Assembly (NCBI RefSeq): GCF_025154075.1
Contig: NZ_JAOAMU010000005.1
Location: 248,001-312,000, forward strand
Source of the DNA: Chryseobacterium herbae
Lineage (GTDB): Bacteria; Bacteroidota; Bacteroidia; Flavobacteriales; Weeksellaceae
DNA length: 64,000 nt
Direction: 5' to 3'
A model generated the notes under the pieces. That model was not told the DNA's origin, ran no database searches, and was given only the letters and a program-made list of their open reading frames with translations. This document shows, one piece after another, positions 8,597 through 16,254 of this stretch; position 1 is the first letter of the stretch, and every line of letters starts with the position of its first letter. The position numbers were made by a program, and so were the translations under genes.

Positions 8597-8909
8597 AATT
8601 TTTATTTTAAAAAGGTGAATTTGTTTTTTGTTGAATCAAAGGTAGGTCGGAAATGGGGCTTCATTCAACTTTATATGACTGAGTGGTAGAATATGCTTTC
8701 TGAATCGTAAAAAGGTGGGTTTGGTTTAAAGGTTTTGTTTTTGGATAAGCGCAAAGGCGCAAGGTTTTTCCAGAATTGAGAATATTTAAGGTGCTAGAAA
8801 ATCAAAGATTTTCAGCAAGTTATCGGATTAATATAAATGGATTTTTGTGTTTCTAATTTATCTCTCGCAGATCTGGCCAATTAGGCAGATACTTATTTCG
8901 AATAATAGA
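8597..8909. other. Intergenic gap without genes
   Basis: No credible ORF. It carries a GCGCAAAGGCGCAAGG phrase (about 8749-8764), which recurs in inverted form around tdk at 28751, and a small dyad GAAAATC-AAA-GATTTTC near 8797-8813. A GCAGATCTGGCCAATTAGGCAGAT-like phrase near 8867 resembles other repeat phrases in this window. Confidence 0.45.
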
Positions 8910-9479
8910 TCAGTAAACAAAAGGGATGAGTTTTTTTGTCTTTTTCCGGTATTCCAAATATTCTTCTCCGAACTGTTCTACAAGAGCCTGCTCTTCGATC
9001 TTGATCCGGTAAGCGAAAGCGATAAATGGTGGCAGGAATGCCAGAACAAGTGAAAACCAGTTATTAAGATACAAACCTAATCCTAAGGAAGTTAATAGAG
9101 AAAATGCATACGAAGGATGTCTCAGATACTTATAAAACCCTTCTTTTTTGATCTGATGATCTTCTCTTATCGTTACATCTACTGTAAAGTATTTCCCTAA
9201 GGATCTTATAATGATAAATCTGAATATAATTCCGATCAGAATACATGCTTCACCCACATACAAGATCCAGACTCCTTCTGAGATTGGAAATCTTGTCATA
9301 TACGAAGCGGCTACTGAAGTGGCTATGGAAAACGGAATGGCCATCCACAAGATGTTCAGTGTGGATTTATCCTTGTCTTTCTTGTCCTCTTTGCCGGATT
9401 TCAGCACATTTTTGTAGAGAAACTCAGTGATAAACCAGGCAGCCATTGAAATGGAAAACAAGATTTGTAGAGGATGCAT
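8910..9479 (-). CDS. Isoprenylcysteine carboxyl methyltransferase (ICMT)-family membrane protein
   Basis: 189 aa with about five transmembrane helices and the family signature in its C-terminal half: GFYKYLRHPSY (about 118-128) and a late EEQALVEQFGEEYLEYRKK (about 162-180), the SAM and substrate binding region of ICMT/PEMT-like methyltransferases. In bacteria these proteins methylate unknown small or lipid substrates, since prenylated proteins are absent. It sits among 2TM genes between the histidine kinase and the response regulator, but 313-346 bp repeat-bearing gaps on both sides leave co-transcription uncertain. Confidence 0.8.
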   Translation of the reverse strand: MHPLQILFSISMAAWFITEFLYKNVLKSGKEDKKDKDKSTLNILWMAIPFSIATSVAASYMTRFPISEGVWILYVGEACILIGIIFRFIIIRSLGKYFTVDVTIREDHQIKKEGFYKYLRHPSYAFSLLTSLGLGLYLNNWFSLVLAFLPPFIAFAYRIKIEEQALVEQFGEEYLEYRKKTKKLIPFVY

Positions 9480-9825
9480 ATTTGTATTGTTAAAGTTAAG
9501 GTTAAGATTTAGGCTTAGACTTAGGTTAAGGCATTTGTTTTTATACTGATTTCAGGATATCTCAAGTATAAATCTTAGCACTTCATGATGTTTCGGATGC
9601 GGGTTTCGTGGTTCAAATCAGTAACAGCCTTTTACACCGATATACTGGATCAACTTCAAAACTGGAGAGCTTTTTATACGCAACGTTTTATCTCTTCTCC
9701 AGTTCCATATCTCTTACCCCTGAAACTCATAACTTAAAACTCATAACTCGTAACCCGCTTTATTTAACCCAAATTAAGGTAAGGTTAAGATTCAGTTTGA
9801 TTTTAGCTCAATCATTCGTCACGAT
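9480..9825. repeat. Repeat-filled intergenic gap
   Basis: No gene. From one end to the other: a 6-bp-period tract TTAAGGTTAAGATTTAGGCT (about 9496-9515) and similar at 9773-9793; a 75 bp element at 9588-9663 (GATGCGGGTTTCG, TCAAATCAG, ATACTGGATCAA) that recurs at 53857-53934; and AACTCATAACT-type phrases at 9721-9757. These families recur in other gaps of the window. Confidence 0.55.
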
Positions 9826-10128
9826 TTACTTTTTCTTTTTCTCCATCAGTTTCCTGATTTGCTTTTCTTCCCAGTCTCTGATAAAACCGATATTAGGCAA
9901 ATAAACAGCTATAGCATGAGCTACCAGCCCAATCCCCCAGAAGGTCGCCGTAAAGAAGTTTTTAAACTGAAAATAGCTCTCTCCCGGCTCTAAATGCTTA
10001 ATATTATACACCACAATCATGGCATTAATCGCGATATAGGCGAATAAGTGCCCGTAAAATCCTCTTAACCGCTCCACCTGCCTTCTGGCTTGCTCATAGC
10101 GGATGTTGTCTTCATCATAGGTTTCCAT
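9826..10128 (-). CDS. 2TM domain-containing small membrane protein
   Basis: 100 aa. 2TM layout: YEQARRQVERLRGFYGHLFAY near residue 11, two transmembrane helices (about 30-50 and 65-88) and the closing WEEKQIRKLMEKKKK. Its ATG at 10128 lies inside the 3' end of the histidine kinase gene (14 bp overlap), which indicates translational coupling and a common mRNA. The overlap strongly suggests that this 2TM protein works with the kinase, itself fused to a 2TM domain. Biochemical role unknown. Confidence 0.87.
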   Translation of the reverse strand: METYDEDNIRYEQARRQVERLRGFYGHLFAYIAINAMIVVYNIKHLEPGESYFQFKNFFTATFWGIGLVAHAIAVYLPNIGFIRDWEEKQIRKLMEKKKK

Positions 10129-11446
10129 TATTTCTATTTTTTTGTTTATTCATGATTTCCCGGATCTTCTTTTCCTTCCAGGATTCACCGACTCCAAAAA
10201 CCTGGAATGCGTGCGAAACTACCCCAACTCCCCATCCTAACATGGGAAAGAAGAACCAAAGGTTTTTAGGAGAAACAATCAGGTTGATGATAATCAGAAA
10301 AGGGATGATGGTACAGTAGGAAATAAGGTTTCCGTAGAAGCCTTTTAATTCCTTTACCCGTTTCTTTGCTTTTTCGTAAGATCCGTTATCATCTTCCGTT
10401 TTTACACTGATTGTGTTAGGCTTATTGGAAAGTATCGGAACTTTTACTTTAAAATAATCCTGCGATTTTTCAATGAAAACATTCTTCTTCGTAAGCAATG
10501 CATAACGCTGAACAATATTGGCCAGTCCTATTCCTGCGCTTTCCTTCATCTGTTCTCTTGCCTGCAGGTTGTTTTCAATGCAGAGCGTATCATTTTCCGA
10601 AAATATTTTAATGACTAAAGGTTTCGAAGAGGTCGCAAAATTATGTTTGATACAGTTTTCGAGCAAAAGCTGAAGTGAAAGCGGTACTACATATCTCCGG
10701 TATTCCTCTTTTTTAACATCAAAAATAAAATCCACACTGTCTTCAAATCTGGTTTTTAAAAGATCACAATAGGTTTTTGCAAATTCAATTTCGTCTTCCA
10801 CCGTCACCAGCTCTTTATCTTTCTGTTCAAGTACATACCGGTAAATCTTTGACATTGAAGCCGTAAACTTCTGCGCCTGATGGGGGTTCTCATCGATCAG
10901 AGCACTCAATACGTTTAAAGAATTAAAGAGAAAATGCGGATCCAGCTGGTTTTTCAAACTTTCAAACTGTGCGTTGGCCGACTTTGCGATCAGCTTCTGT
11001 TCCACCACTTCTTTTCTGGATGTTTTCTTCATTTCTTCCATGAAACTTTTGGCATGGAGAAAAGCGGAGATCAGAAGCGCGATATTGATCATAAACCAGT
11101 TAGTGGTTGCATATTCTTTGGAAAAAAAAGATTCTGTTGTTGCTACCTCCTGAATCTGTACATAGTTGATATAATTACAGAAATAGACCAGAATGAAATT
11201 TCCGATGATGATGGAGACCACACTTAATGCTGCTCTTATTCTGGTAGTTTCAGACCACGGAAATCTCTTGTTGAGAAAGTCGTTGATAAAAGCATTTCCA
11301 AACCCAAGAACAAAGGAATACATCGTAGAGATGAGCAGCGTAATCAAAAAATTGTGGAAACTCTTCTCTTTTGTAAAAAATAAGAAGAAAAATAGTGCTG
11401 TCCCCAGCGAGACCCAAAATAATATGATAAATCCTTTTCGTTTCAT
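10115..11446 (-). CDS. LytS-type sensor histidine kinase with C-terminal 2TM domain
   Basis: 443 aa from ATG 11446; a TTG at 11491 would add 15 residues without membrane character. The N-terminus has four transmembrane helices (about 5-25, 33-55, 72-92, 114-132). The kinase core is of the His_kinase (PF06580) class, with His171 in LDPHFLFNSLN and the ATP-binding region N-box LLLENCIKHN (about 268-277) and GIGLANIVQRY (about 311). Residues from about 350 form a complete 2TM domain (LKGFYGNL, PMLGWG, WKEKKI), so two more helices follow the kinase core. The cognate regulator is probably the LytTR protein at 7203. The gene heads a minus-strand cluster whose next gene overlaps its stop. The fused 2TM domain may dimerise with the free 2TM proteins (inference). 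Confidence 0.88.
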   Translation of the reverse strand: MKRKGFIILFWVSLGTALFFFLFFTKEKSFHNFLITLLISTMYSFVLGFGNAFINDFLNKRFPWSETTRIRAALSVVSIIIGNFILVYFCNYINYVQIQEVATTESFFSKEYATTNWFMINIALLISAFLHAKSFMEEMKKTSRKEVVEQKLIAKSANAQFESLKNQLDPHFLFNSLNVLSALIDENPHQAQKFTASMSKIYRYVLEQKDKELVTVEDEIEFAKTYCDLLKTRFEDSVDFIFDVKKEEYRRYVVPLSLQLLLENCIKHNFATSSKPLVIKIFSENDTLCIENNLQAREQMKESAGIGLANIVQRYALLTKKNVFIEKSQDYFKVKVPILSNKPNTISVKTEDDNGSYEKAKKRVKELKGFYGNLISYCTIIPFLIIINLIVSPKNLWFFFPMLGWGVGVVSHAFQVFGVGESWKEKKIREIMNKQKNRNNGNL

Positions 11447-11534
11447 GAGCGGTTTTCCTGATTCAAAATTAGTCTTTAATAAAGGTATCAAAAATTATTA
11501 TTTACCGAAGGGCAGATTTTCCTTCCCGAATGGA

Positions 11535-11570
11535 ATTAAAAAAGCCTTCCGTGTCAGGAAGGCTTTAATT
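11535..11570 (-). terminator. Rho-independent terminator of the 11577 gene
   Basis: Perfect 10 bp stem AAAGCCTTCC/GGAAGGCTTT with a 6 nt loop; on the minus strand it is followed by TTTTAATTCC. It lies 10 bp beyond the stop of the minus-strand gene at 11577. Confidence 0.8.
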
Positions 11571-11576
11571 TCAGTG

Positions 11577-12227
11577 TTATTTTGCCGGCATACTCAGAAA
11601 GTACTCCGCTTCTGTTTTCCCCCAGTTCGGATCTAGGCTTGTTTTCGGCTTATAGGCATTAAATTTTGTCACTGCTTCTTTGAACATTTCCAGACCTTTG
11701 GTTTTGCTTCCCCCATACTGTTCAGGCGTGAAATAAACGTCTTCTGCTTTGATAAGAGCTACTCTTGGGTTTGACGGATCCAGTTTTTCTGCAATCCCCA
11801 TTTCTTCAGTGGCTTTCGCTCCGTCCGTCATATAGCGCTGTGCCGGATTAACCATCATTCTTAAGGATGCTGCCATTTTTCTCAGCAAATGAATTTCTGC
11901 ATTGTCTGCTCCTGCAAGGTTTTGGGCCATTGCCAGATATTTGTCTGCCTCTCCGGCTGTTTCATCCAGCCCCTGCATATTTCCGTTTCTCATCATCAGT
12001 CTTCCTTTTTGAATCTGGGAAAATGCAGCGTAATAAGGAGGAAGCCATTTTGAGCTTTCCTTACTCCCGATTCTCTGGAAATCATTAGCCAATGTCTGGA
12101 AATCTTCCGCGGTTTTACAGGTCTCTGTTTTCGCGATTTTTTCAGTCATTATTTTTTCGTAATCTGCCTGTGCAAAAGCTGTTAAACTCATAAAAGCTAA
12201 AGCAAAGCTTAATAGGTATTTTTTCAT
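11577..12227 (-). CDS. Secreted helical repeat (TPR-like) protein, unknown function
   Basis: 216 aa. Signal peptide 1-20 ending in AFAQ. The mature part is all-helical with TPR-like pairs (DLxTLANDFQRIG; AEIHLLRKMAASLRMM; KGLEMFKEAVTKFNAYKP) and Met-rich helices. It lies directly downstream of the TonB-dependent receptor gene (83 bp gap, same strand) and is ended by a terminator, so both may form one unit, with this periplasmic protein assisting the receptor. That link is inferred only from position. Confidence 0.72.
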   Translation of the reverse strand: MKKYLLSFALAFMSLTAFAQADYEKIMTEKIAKTETCKTAEDFQTLANDFQRIGSKESSKWLPPYYAAFSQIQKGRLMMRNGNMQGLDETAGEADKYLAMAQNLAGADNAEIHLLRKMAASLRMMVNPAQRYMTDGAKATEEMGIAEKLDPSNPRVALIKAEDVYFTPEQYGGSKTKGLEMFKEAVTKFNAYKPKTSLDPNWGKTEAEYFLSMPAK

Positions 12228-12310
12228 TTTATCAATTTTTTTAAGTGAACTAATTGTCTATCCGAAGTTATGTATTTTGCAACGATTGTGATATCTGTCG
12301 CGGTTATTTT

Positions 12311-14554
12311 TTATAAATTATTGTTAATGGCATCCTGCGTTCTGTCTACTCCAAAACTAATGAAAGCACCTATAAACACAAAGGTATTGACCGGGGGAAC
12401 TACCGATGAGCTTCTGGATCCGTCAAGAGAGAAATTATAGCCATAGACGTTTTTAGATCCTAATACATTGGAAACACTCAATACAAATACTGTAAATGCT
12501 TTGGCATCTTTCTTTCCTAAATTAGGAAGATAATTAAAGCTGATATTCAAGGCATTGTAGTCTTTCAGCTTTCCTTCATTTCTGATGTAATTGACCACAT
12601 TACTGTTCTCAGTTTTCGTTGCAATATCATAATAAGGCCGTCCTTTTGCGTAGGTGTAGGATAAATTCACGCCCAGCTTCCATTCCGGGATAAATCTTTT
12701 AGCTACAGCAGAAAGCGTATGTGCGGAAGCGAAATTCGGTTTTAAGCTCATCGGATAATTGATAAAATCTCTTTGAGAATCAAGGAAGGAGTAACTCAGC
12801 CAGTAATCAATGTTCTTGAAAGTCTTTTTGTCTCTCCAAAAAAGCTCCAGTCCTTTGGCATAGCCGTAACCATTATTGTTCAAAGCCGTTTGTACCTGTT
12901 GATTCTGCTCATTGTCCGGTGTAACATTAAATGTTTTGATCAATTGGTCATATTTCTTATAAAAGGCTTCAAACCGCAGACTTCTTCCCTCTGATGCCCT
13001 CTGAACCTGGAAAATATAATGCTGTGATTTCTGGAAATCCAGATCCGATGGTCCGTTGATGTATCTGCTTTCAGGGTTCTGATAAAATAATCCGTAGGCA
13101 AAGGAAGTCGTCCAGTCTTTTGCCAGACGGTAAGCCAGTGCGAAACGGGGGGCAAAATTGGTTTTCCCCAGGAATGAAGAGTTTTCGGCTCTTACACCTA
13201 TTTTGGCTGACAAAGCATTACTGAACCCAAGATCAGTTTCCGCAAAAACGGCAGAGATCAGATCGGTATAATGTTTCTGTACTTCACCAAAATTGAGTTT
13301 TTCATCTGTATTATTCAATTCAAAACCAGCTCTTACAGCACTGATTTTATTAATTTTTCTTTCAACGACCGCTTTGAAATTGATGTAATTTCCATTGGTT
13401 AAAAGCTTTGATGGATCTGATTCCAAATTATTGGTTTCCGTAGAAAAATTAAGATCAGATTTGTTGTACGAGTAAGAAGTGGCAGCATTCAGGAGGTATT
13501 TTCCGAATTTCTGTTTAAAAGAAAGATTATGATAGGTATTATTTCCCTTCAGTCTTACGAGGGCAAAATCATATCCCGGTTCTAAGCTTTCCGTCTTCAC
13601 CCCCATTTTATTGGAGTCATACATTCCGTAATATTTCAGAAAACCGCCTGATTTCGTTTTGATTCTAAAATTAAAATCACCGTTTAAGCCCTGCGGAGCA
13701 TCGATAAAATCTGTATTAAAATTGAAAACATTCTGCATAAGACTCAGCAGTGAGTATCCCAAAGTAGCTCCAAAAGAATGGGTTTTATCTTCTCCCAGCT
13801 TTTGAAATCCTGCACTCAAAAATATGGGTGAAATTCCAAAATCTACAGAACTCTGGTCCGGAAGATCTACACTTTCCAGCATCAGTGCCCCGGAAAGAGC
13901 CTGTCCATATAAGGCAGAATAACCACCGCTTGAAAAGACATTCCCTTTAAACAGAGAAGTATTGAAACGGTCTCTTCCGGCGATCCCGGGAACTGAGTTC
14001 GAGAAATAATTGTTGATTAAACTTCCATCCATAAAAATCTTGGATTCTGTTCCCGTCCCTCCTCTGATGAAAAGGCCTTCTGATTCTCCCACTTTCTGAA
14101 CGCCGGGAAGATAGTTTAAAGCCGAAGAAATCTGTCCGTCTGCACCAGCTGTGGTATAGATGTCAATAGGTGTCAAAAGTGCTGTGGCTCTCTTTTTATC
14201 ACTGGCCTCGATAGAACCTGCAGAAACCACCACCGCATCGATCTCGCTGATCTCTTCCTTAAGCTCTGCATTGACAGAAACATCCTGATTATCAATAACA
14301 ATTGCTTTTTCTATATTCTGATACTTCGGATGGGTAAATGTCAGAATATGATTTCCTTTTTCTGAGGTTTCAAAGGAGAAATTACCTTGTGCATCCGTGG
14401 TCGCACCATCATAGGTGTCTTTCAAGGTGACATTGATTTCATTGACTCCTTTATTTTTAAAAGTAACTTTTCCTGAGATCCTGACTTGTGCATATCCTGC
14501 GACAAAGGACAGAAAAGCGATCAGTAATAAAAGTTTTGTTCCCTGTGTTTTCAT
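12311..14554 (-). CDS. TonB-dependent outer-membrane receptor
   Basis: 747 aa. Signal peptide 1-22. Residues 25-100 form a CarboxypepD_reg-like beta-sandwich (RISGKVTFKNKGVNEINVTL), the usual N-terminal addition in Bacteroidetes receptors. The plug domain follows (about 115-230, LNYLPGVQKVGESEGLFIRGG) and then a beta-barrel. It lacks the SusC-type signature and no SusD gene follows, so a metal, siderophore or peptide substrate is more likely than a glycan (inference). The AraC-type regulator gene upstream (14647) is on the same strand, 92 bp before it. The substrate cannot be read from sequence. Confidence 0.9.
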   Translation of the reverse strand: MKTQGTKLLLLIAFLSFVAGYAQVRISGKVTFKNKGVNEINVTLKDTYDGATTDAQGNFSFETSEKGNHILTFTHPKYQNIEKAIVIDNQDVSVNAELKEEISEIDAVVVSAGSIEASDKKRATALLTPIDIYTTAGADGQISSALNYLPGVQKVGESEGLFIRGGTGTESKIFMDGSLINNYFSNSVPGIAGRDRFNTSLFKGNVFSSGGYSALYGQALSGALMLESVDLPDQSSVDFGISPIFLSAGFQKLGEDKTHSFGATLGYSLLSLMQNVFNFNTDFIDAPQGLNGDFNFRIKTKSGGFLKYYGMYDSNKMGVKTESLEPGYDFALVRLKGNNTYHNLSFKQKFGKYLLNAATSYSYNKSDLNFSTETNNLESDPSKLLTNGNYINFKAVVERKINKISAVRAGFELNNTDEKLNFGEVQKHYTDLISAVFAETDLGFSNALSAKIGVRAENSSFLGKTNFAPRFALAYRLAKDWTTSFAYGLFYQNPESRYINGPSDLDFQKSQHYIFQVQRASEGRSLRFEAFYKKYDQLIKTFNVTPDNEQNQQVQTALNNNGYGYAKGLELFWRDKKTFKNIDYWLSYSFLDSQRDFINYPMSLKPNFASAHTLSAVAKRFIPEWKLGVNLSYTYAKGRPYYDIATKTENSNVVNYIRNEGKLKDYNALNISFNYLPNLGKKDAKAFTVFVLSVSNVLGSKNVYGYNFSLDGSRSSSVVPPVNTFVFIGAFISFGVDRTQDAINNNL

Positions 14555-14646
14555 GGTTTTTATTTTCGGATCAAAAATAATACGGAATATGTCTTCTTTT
14601 AAAATAAATTTTACTGAAAGGCATACTTTGACTACTGAATGGGAAA

Positions 14647-15549
14647 TTAGTGAATCGGGATACAGAAATCCACGATCATTTTGCCCTCCGGATGTTCTTT
14701 AAAGTTCGAATGATAGATCTCAAACGGGAACGCTTTTCTCATGGAATAATGGTTTTCATTCATCCATAAAAACAAGGATACCCAGCACTGTTCAAAGTCC
14801 TGAAGGGTAAATTCTCCGCTTCCTAAAATAAATTTGCCCGCCTCGATGGTTTCTGAAAAAACCAGTCCGCTCTGTTCCTCTAGTCTTTCATCAAGAAGCA
14901 TACATGCATGAATTCGAACTTTATCCGGCGGAGTCACTTTAAAGCTATCATGATAAACGGAGATCATTTTGACTTTTTCCCGGGGGAATAACTGCTTCTT
15001 TTTTGCCCATTCAATAAGGACATTATAGGAAGGTTCCACATTGGCAATTCCTAAGCTCATTACTGCAGCCAGATTCATTTCCGGCAGTTCTTTTACTTCA
15101 ATTTTTAAATTCATTTTTGTCCAGTTTAACAGGTTTTCTACATGGCAAATGTACTGGCTGAAAACGGTATCTACTTGTCCCTTCTTGCTTTCTATTTGTA
15201 AAATCTTGTGAAAGGTTTCCGGAGCAGAATTTCTGAAAGCTGATGGCGATATCCCGTAATACTTTTTAAAAGTCTTACTGAAAACGGAATGATTGGAAAA
15301 TCCAAGATCGAGATAAATCTCTTTTATTTCCAAATTCTTCTTTGCCGCCAGGTAAAAGGCACTTTTTTCAATTTTCTTCCTGCTGATATAGTTCTGTAGA
15401 GTTTCACCGGTAATGAGCTTAAATATCCTGTGAAAATGAAAGGAGGAATACATGGCTATCTCTGCAATTTTTTCCAGAGAAAGATCAGCATCAAGGTGAT
15501 TATCAATGTATCTGATGGCTTTTATGATTCTTTTTTTATGTTCTTCCAT
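14647..15549 (-). CDS. AraC-family transcriptional regulator with GyrI-like effector domain
   Basis: 300 aa from ATG 15549; a GTG at 15597 would add 16 residues and is not needed for the fold. Residues 1-105 carry two AraC-type helix-turn-helix motifs (SLEKIAEIAMYSSFHFHRIF and DLGFSNHSVFSKTFKKYYGISPS). Residues 150-300 resemble a GyrI/Rob-type small-molecule binding domain (ELPEMNLAAVMSLG, FEIYHSNFKEHPEGKMIVDFCIPI). This DNA-binding-first, GyrI-last order is the Rob/MarA-like arrangement linked to stress or drug sensing. It lies upstream of the TonB receptor on the same strand and may regulate it. The effector is unknown. Confidence 0.87.
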   Translation of the reverse strand: MEEHKKRIIKAIRYIDNHLDADLSLEKIAEIAMYSSFHFHRIFKLITGETLQNYISRKKIEKSAFYLAAKKNLEIKEIYLDLGFSNHSVFSKTFKKYYGISPSAFRNSAPETFHKILQIESKKGQVDTVFSQYICHVENLLNWTKMNLKIEVKELPEMNLAAVMSLGIANVEPSYNVLIEWAKKKQLFPREKVKMISVYHDSFKVTPPDKVRIHACMLLDERLEEQSGLVFSETIEAGKFILGSGEFTLQDFEQCWVSLFLWMNENHYSMRKAFPFEIYHSNFKEHPEGKMIVDFCIPIH

Positions 15550-15698
15550 TTTATCCAATGCTGATCCGTAAAGATATCTAGATACGCTGTATTTCACTTG
15601 TCATATATTGCTATTTTCGAAAAAAGGATTGAAATCATAAAGTCTTTCGGAAAATGTTTTATAAATTTAACGGTATAATCACTTTAAATCATTTAAAA

Positions 15699-16202
15699 AT
15701 GAAAGTACAAACAATAGCATTACTGGCGGGCTGTGCATTTTTAGCGGCTTCATGCTGCACGACAAAAACGTACACAGTTAACGCTAAGAGCGGAACCCAG
15801 ACTGGCGGAACGGCAAAGTTCACCCAGAAAGGAGACGAGGTTGTTATGAAACTTGAAGTAACGAATCTTACTCCCGGTATCCATGCAGTACATATCCACG
15901 AAAAAGGCGACTGTTCTGCAGCCGATGGAACGTCTACCGGCGGACACTGGAACCCGGCTAAAGACGATCACGGAAAATGGGGTGCCGATCATTTCCACAT
16001 GGGAGATATCGGAAATCTAACCGCTGACCAAACCGGAAAAGCCGTTCTGACTTTCAAAACGACTAAATGGTGCCTTACCTGTACAGATGAATCTAAAAAT
16101 ATCATTGGAAAAGGGCTTATCGTACATGCTGCAGCTGATGATTTCCATACTCAGCCTACAGGAAATGCAGGCGGAAGAGTGGGTTGTGTAGAAATAAAGT
16201 AA
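15699..16202 (+). CDS. sodC: Cu/Zn superoxide dismutase lipoprotein
   Basis: Periplasmic or envelope enzyme that dismutates superoxide to H2O2 and O2. 167 aa from ATG 15699; an upstream in-frame ATG (15654) would place 15 odd residues before a perfect lipoprotein signal, so it is rejected. The signal ends in a lipobox LAASC (Cys19). Metal ligands are visible: HIHEKG (Cu His pair), GGHWNP and HGKWGADHFHMGD (Zn and Cu His/Asp). The two disulfide cysteines are in GDCS and in RVGCVEI near the C-terminus. It is a single gene with its own bidirectional terminator. Confidence 0.93.
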   Translation: MKVQTIALLAGCAFLAASCCTTKTYTVNAKSGTQTGGTAKFTQKGDEVVMKLEVTNLTPGIHAVHIHEKGDCSAADGTSTGGHWNPAKDDHGKWGADHFHMGDIGNLTADQTGKAVLTFKTTKWCLTCTDESKNIIGKGLIVHAAADDFHTQPTGNAGGRVGCVEIK

Positions 16203-16216
16203 TTCTCTATTGCAAT

Positions 16217-16251
16217 AAAAAAGGCGCTGATCGAAGATCAGCGCCTTTTTT
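16217..16251. terminator. Bidirectional terminator between sodC and prc
   Basis: Perfect 12 bp stem AAGGCGCTGATC/GATCAGCGCCTT, loop GAA, flanked by A6 and T6. It serves sodC (+) and the convergent protease gene ending at 16255 (-). Confidence 0.9.
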
Positions 16252-16254
16252 GTT

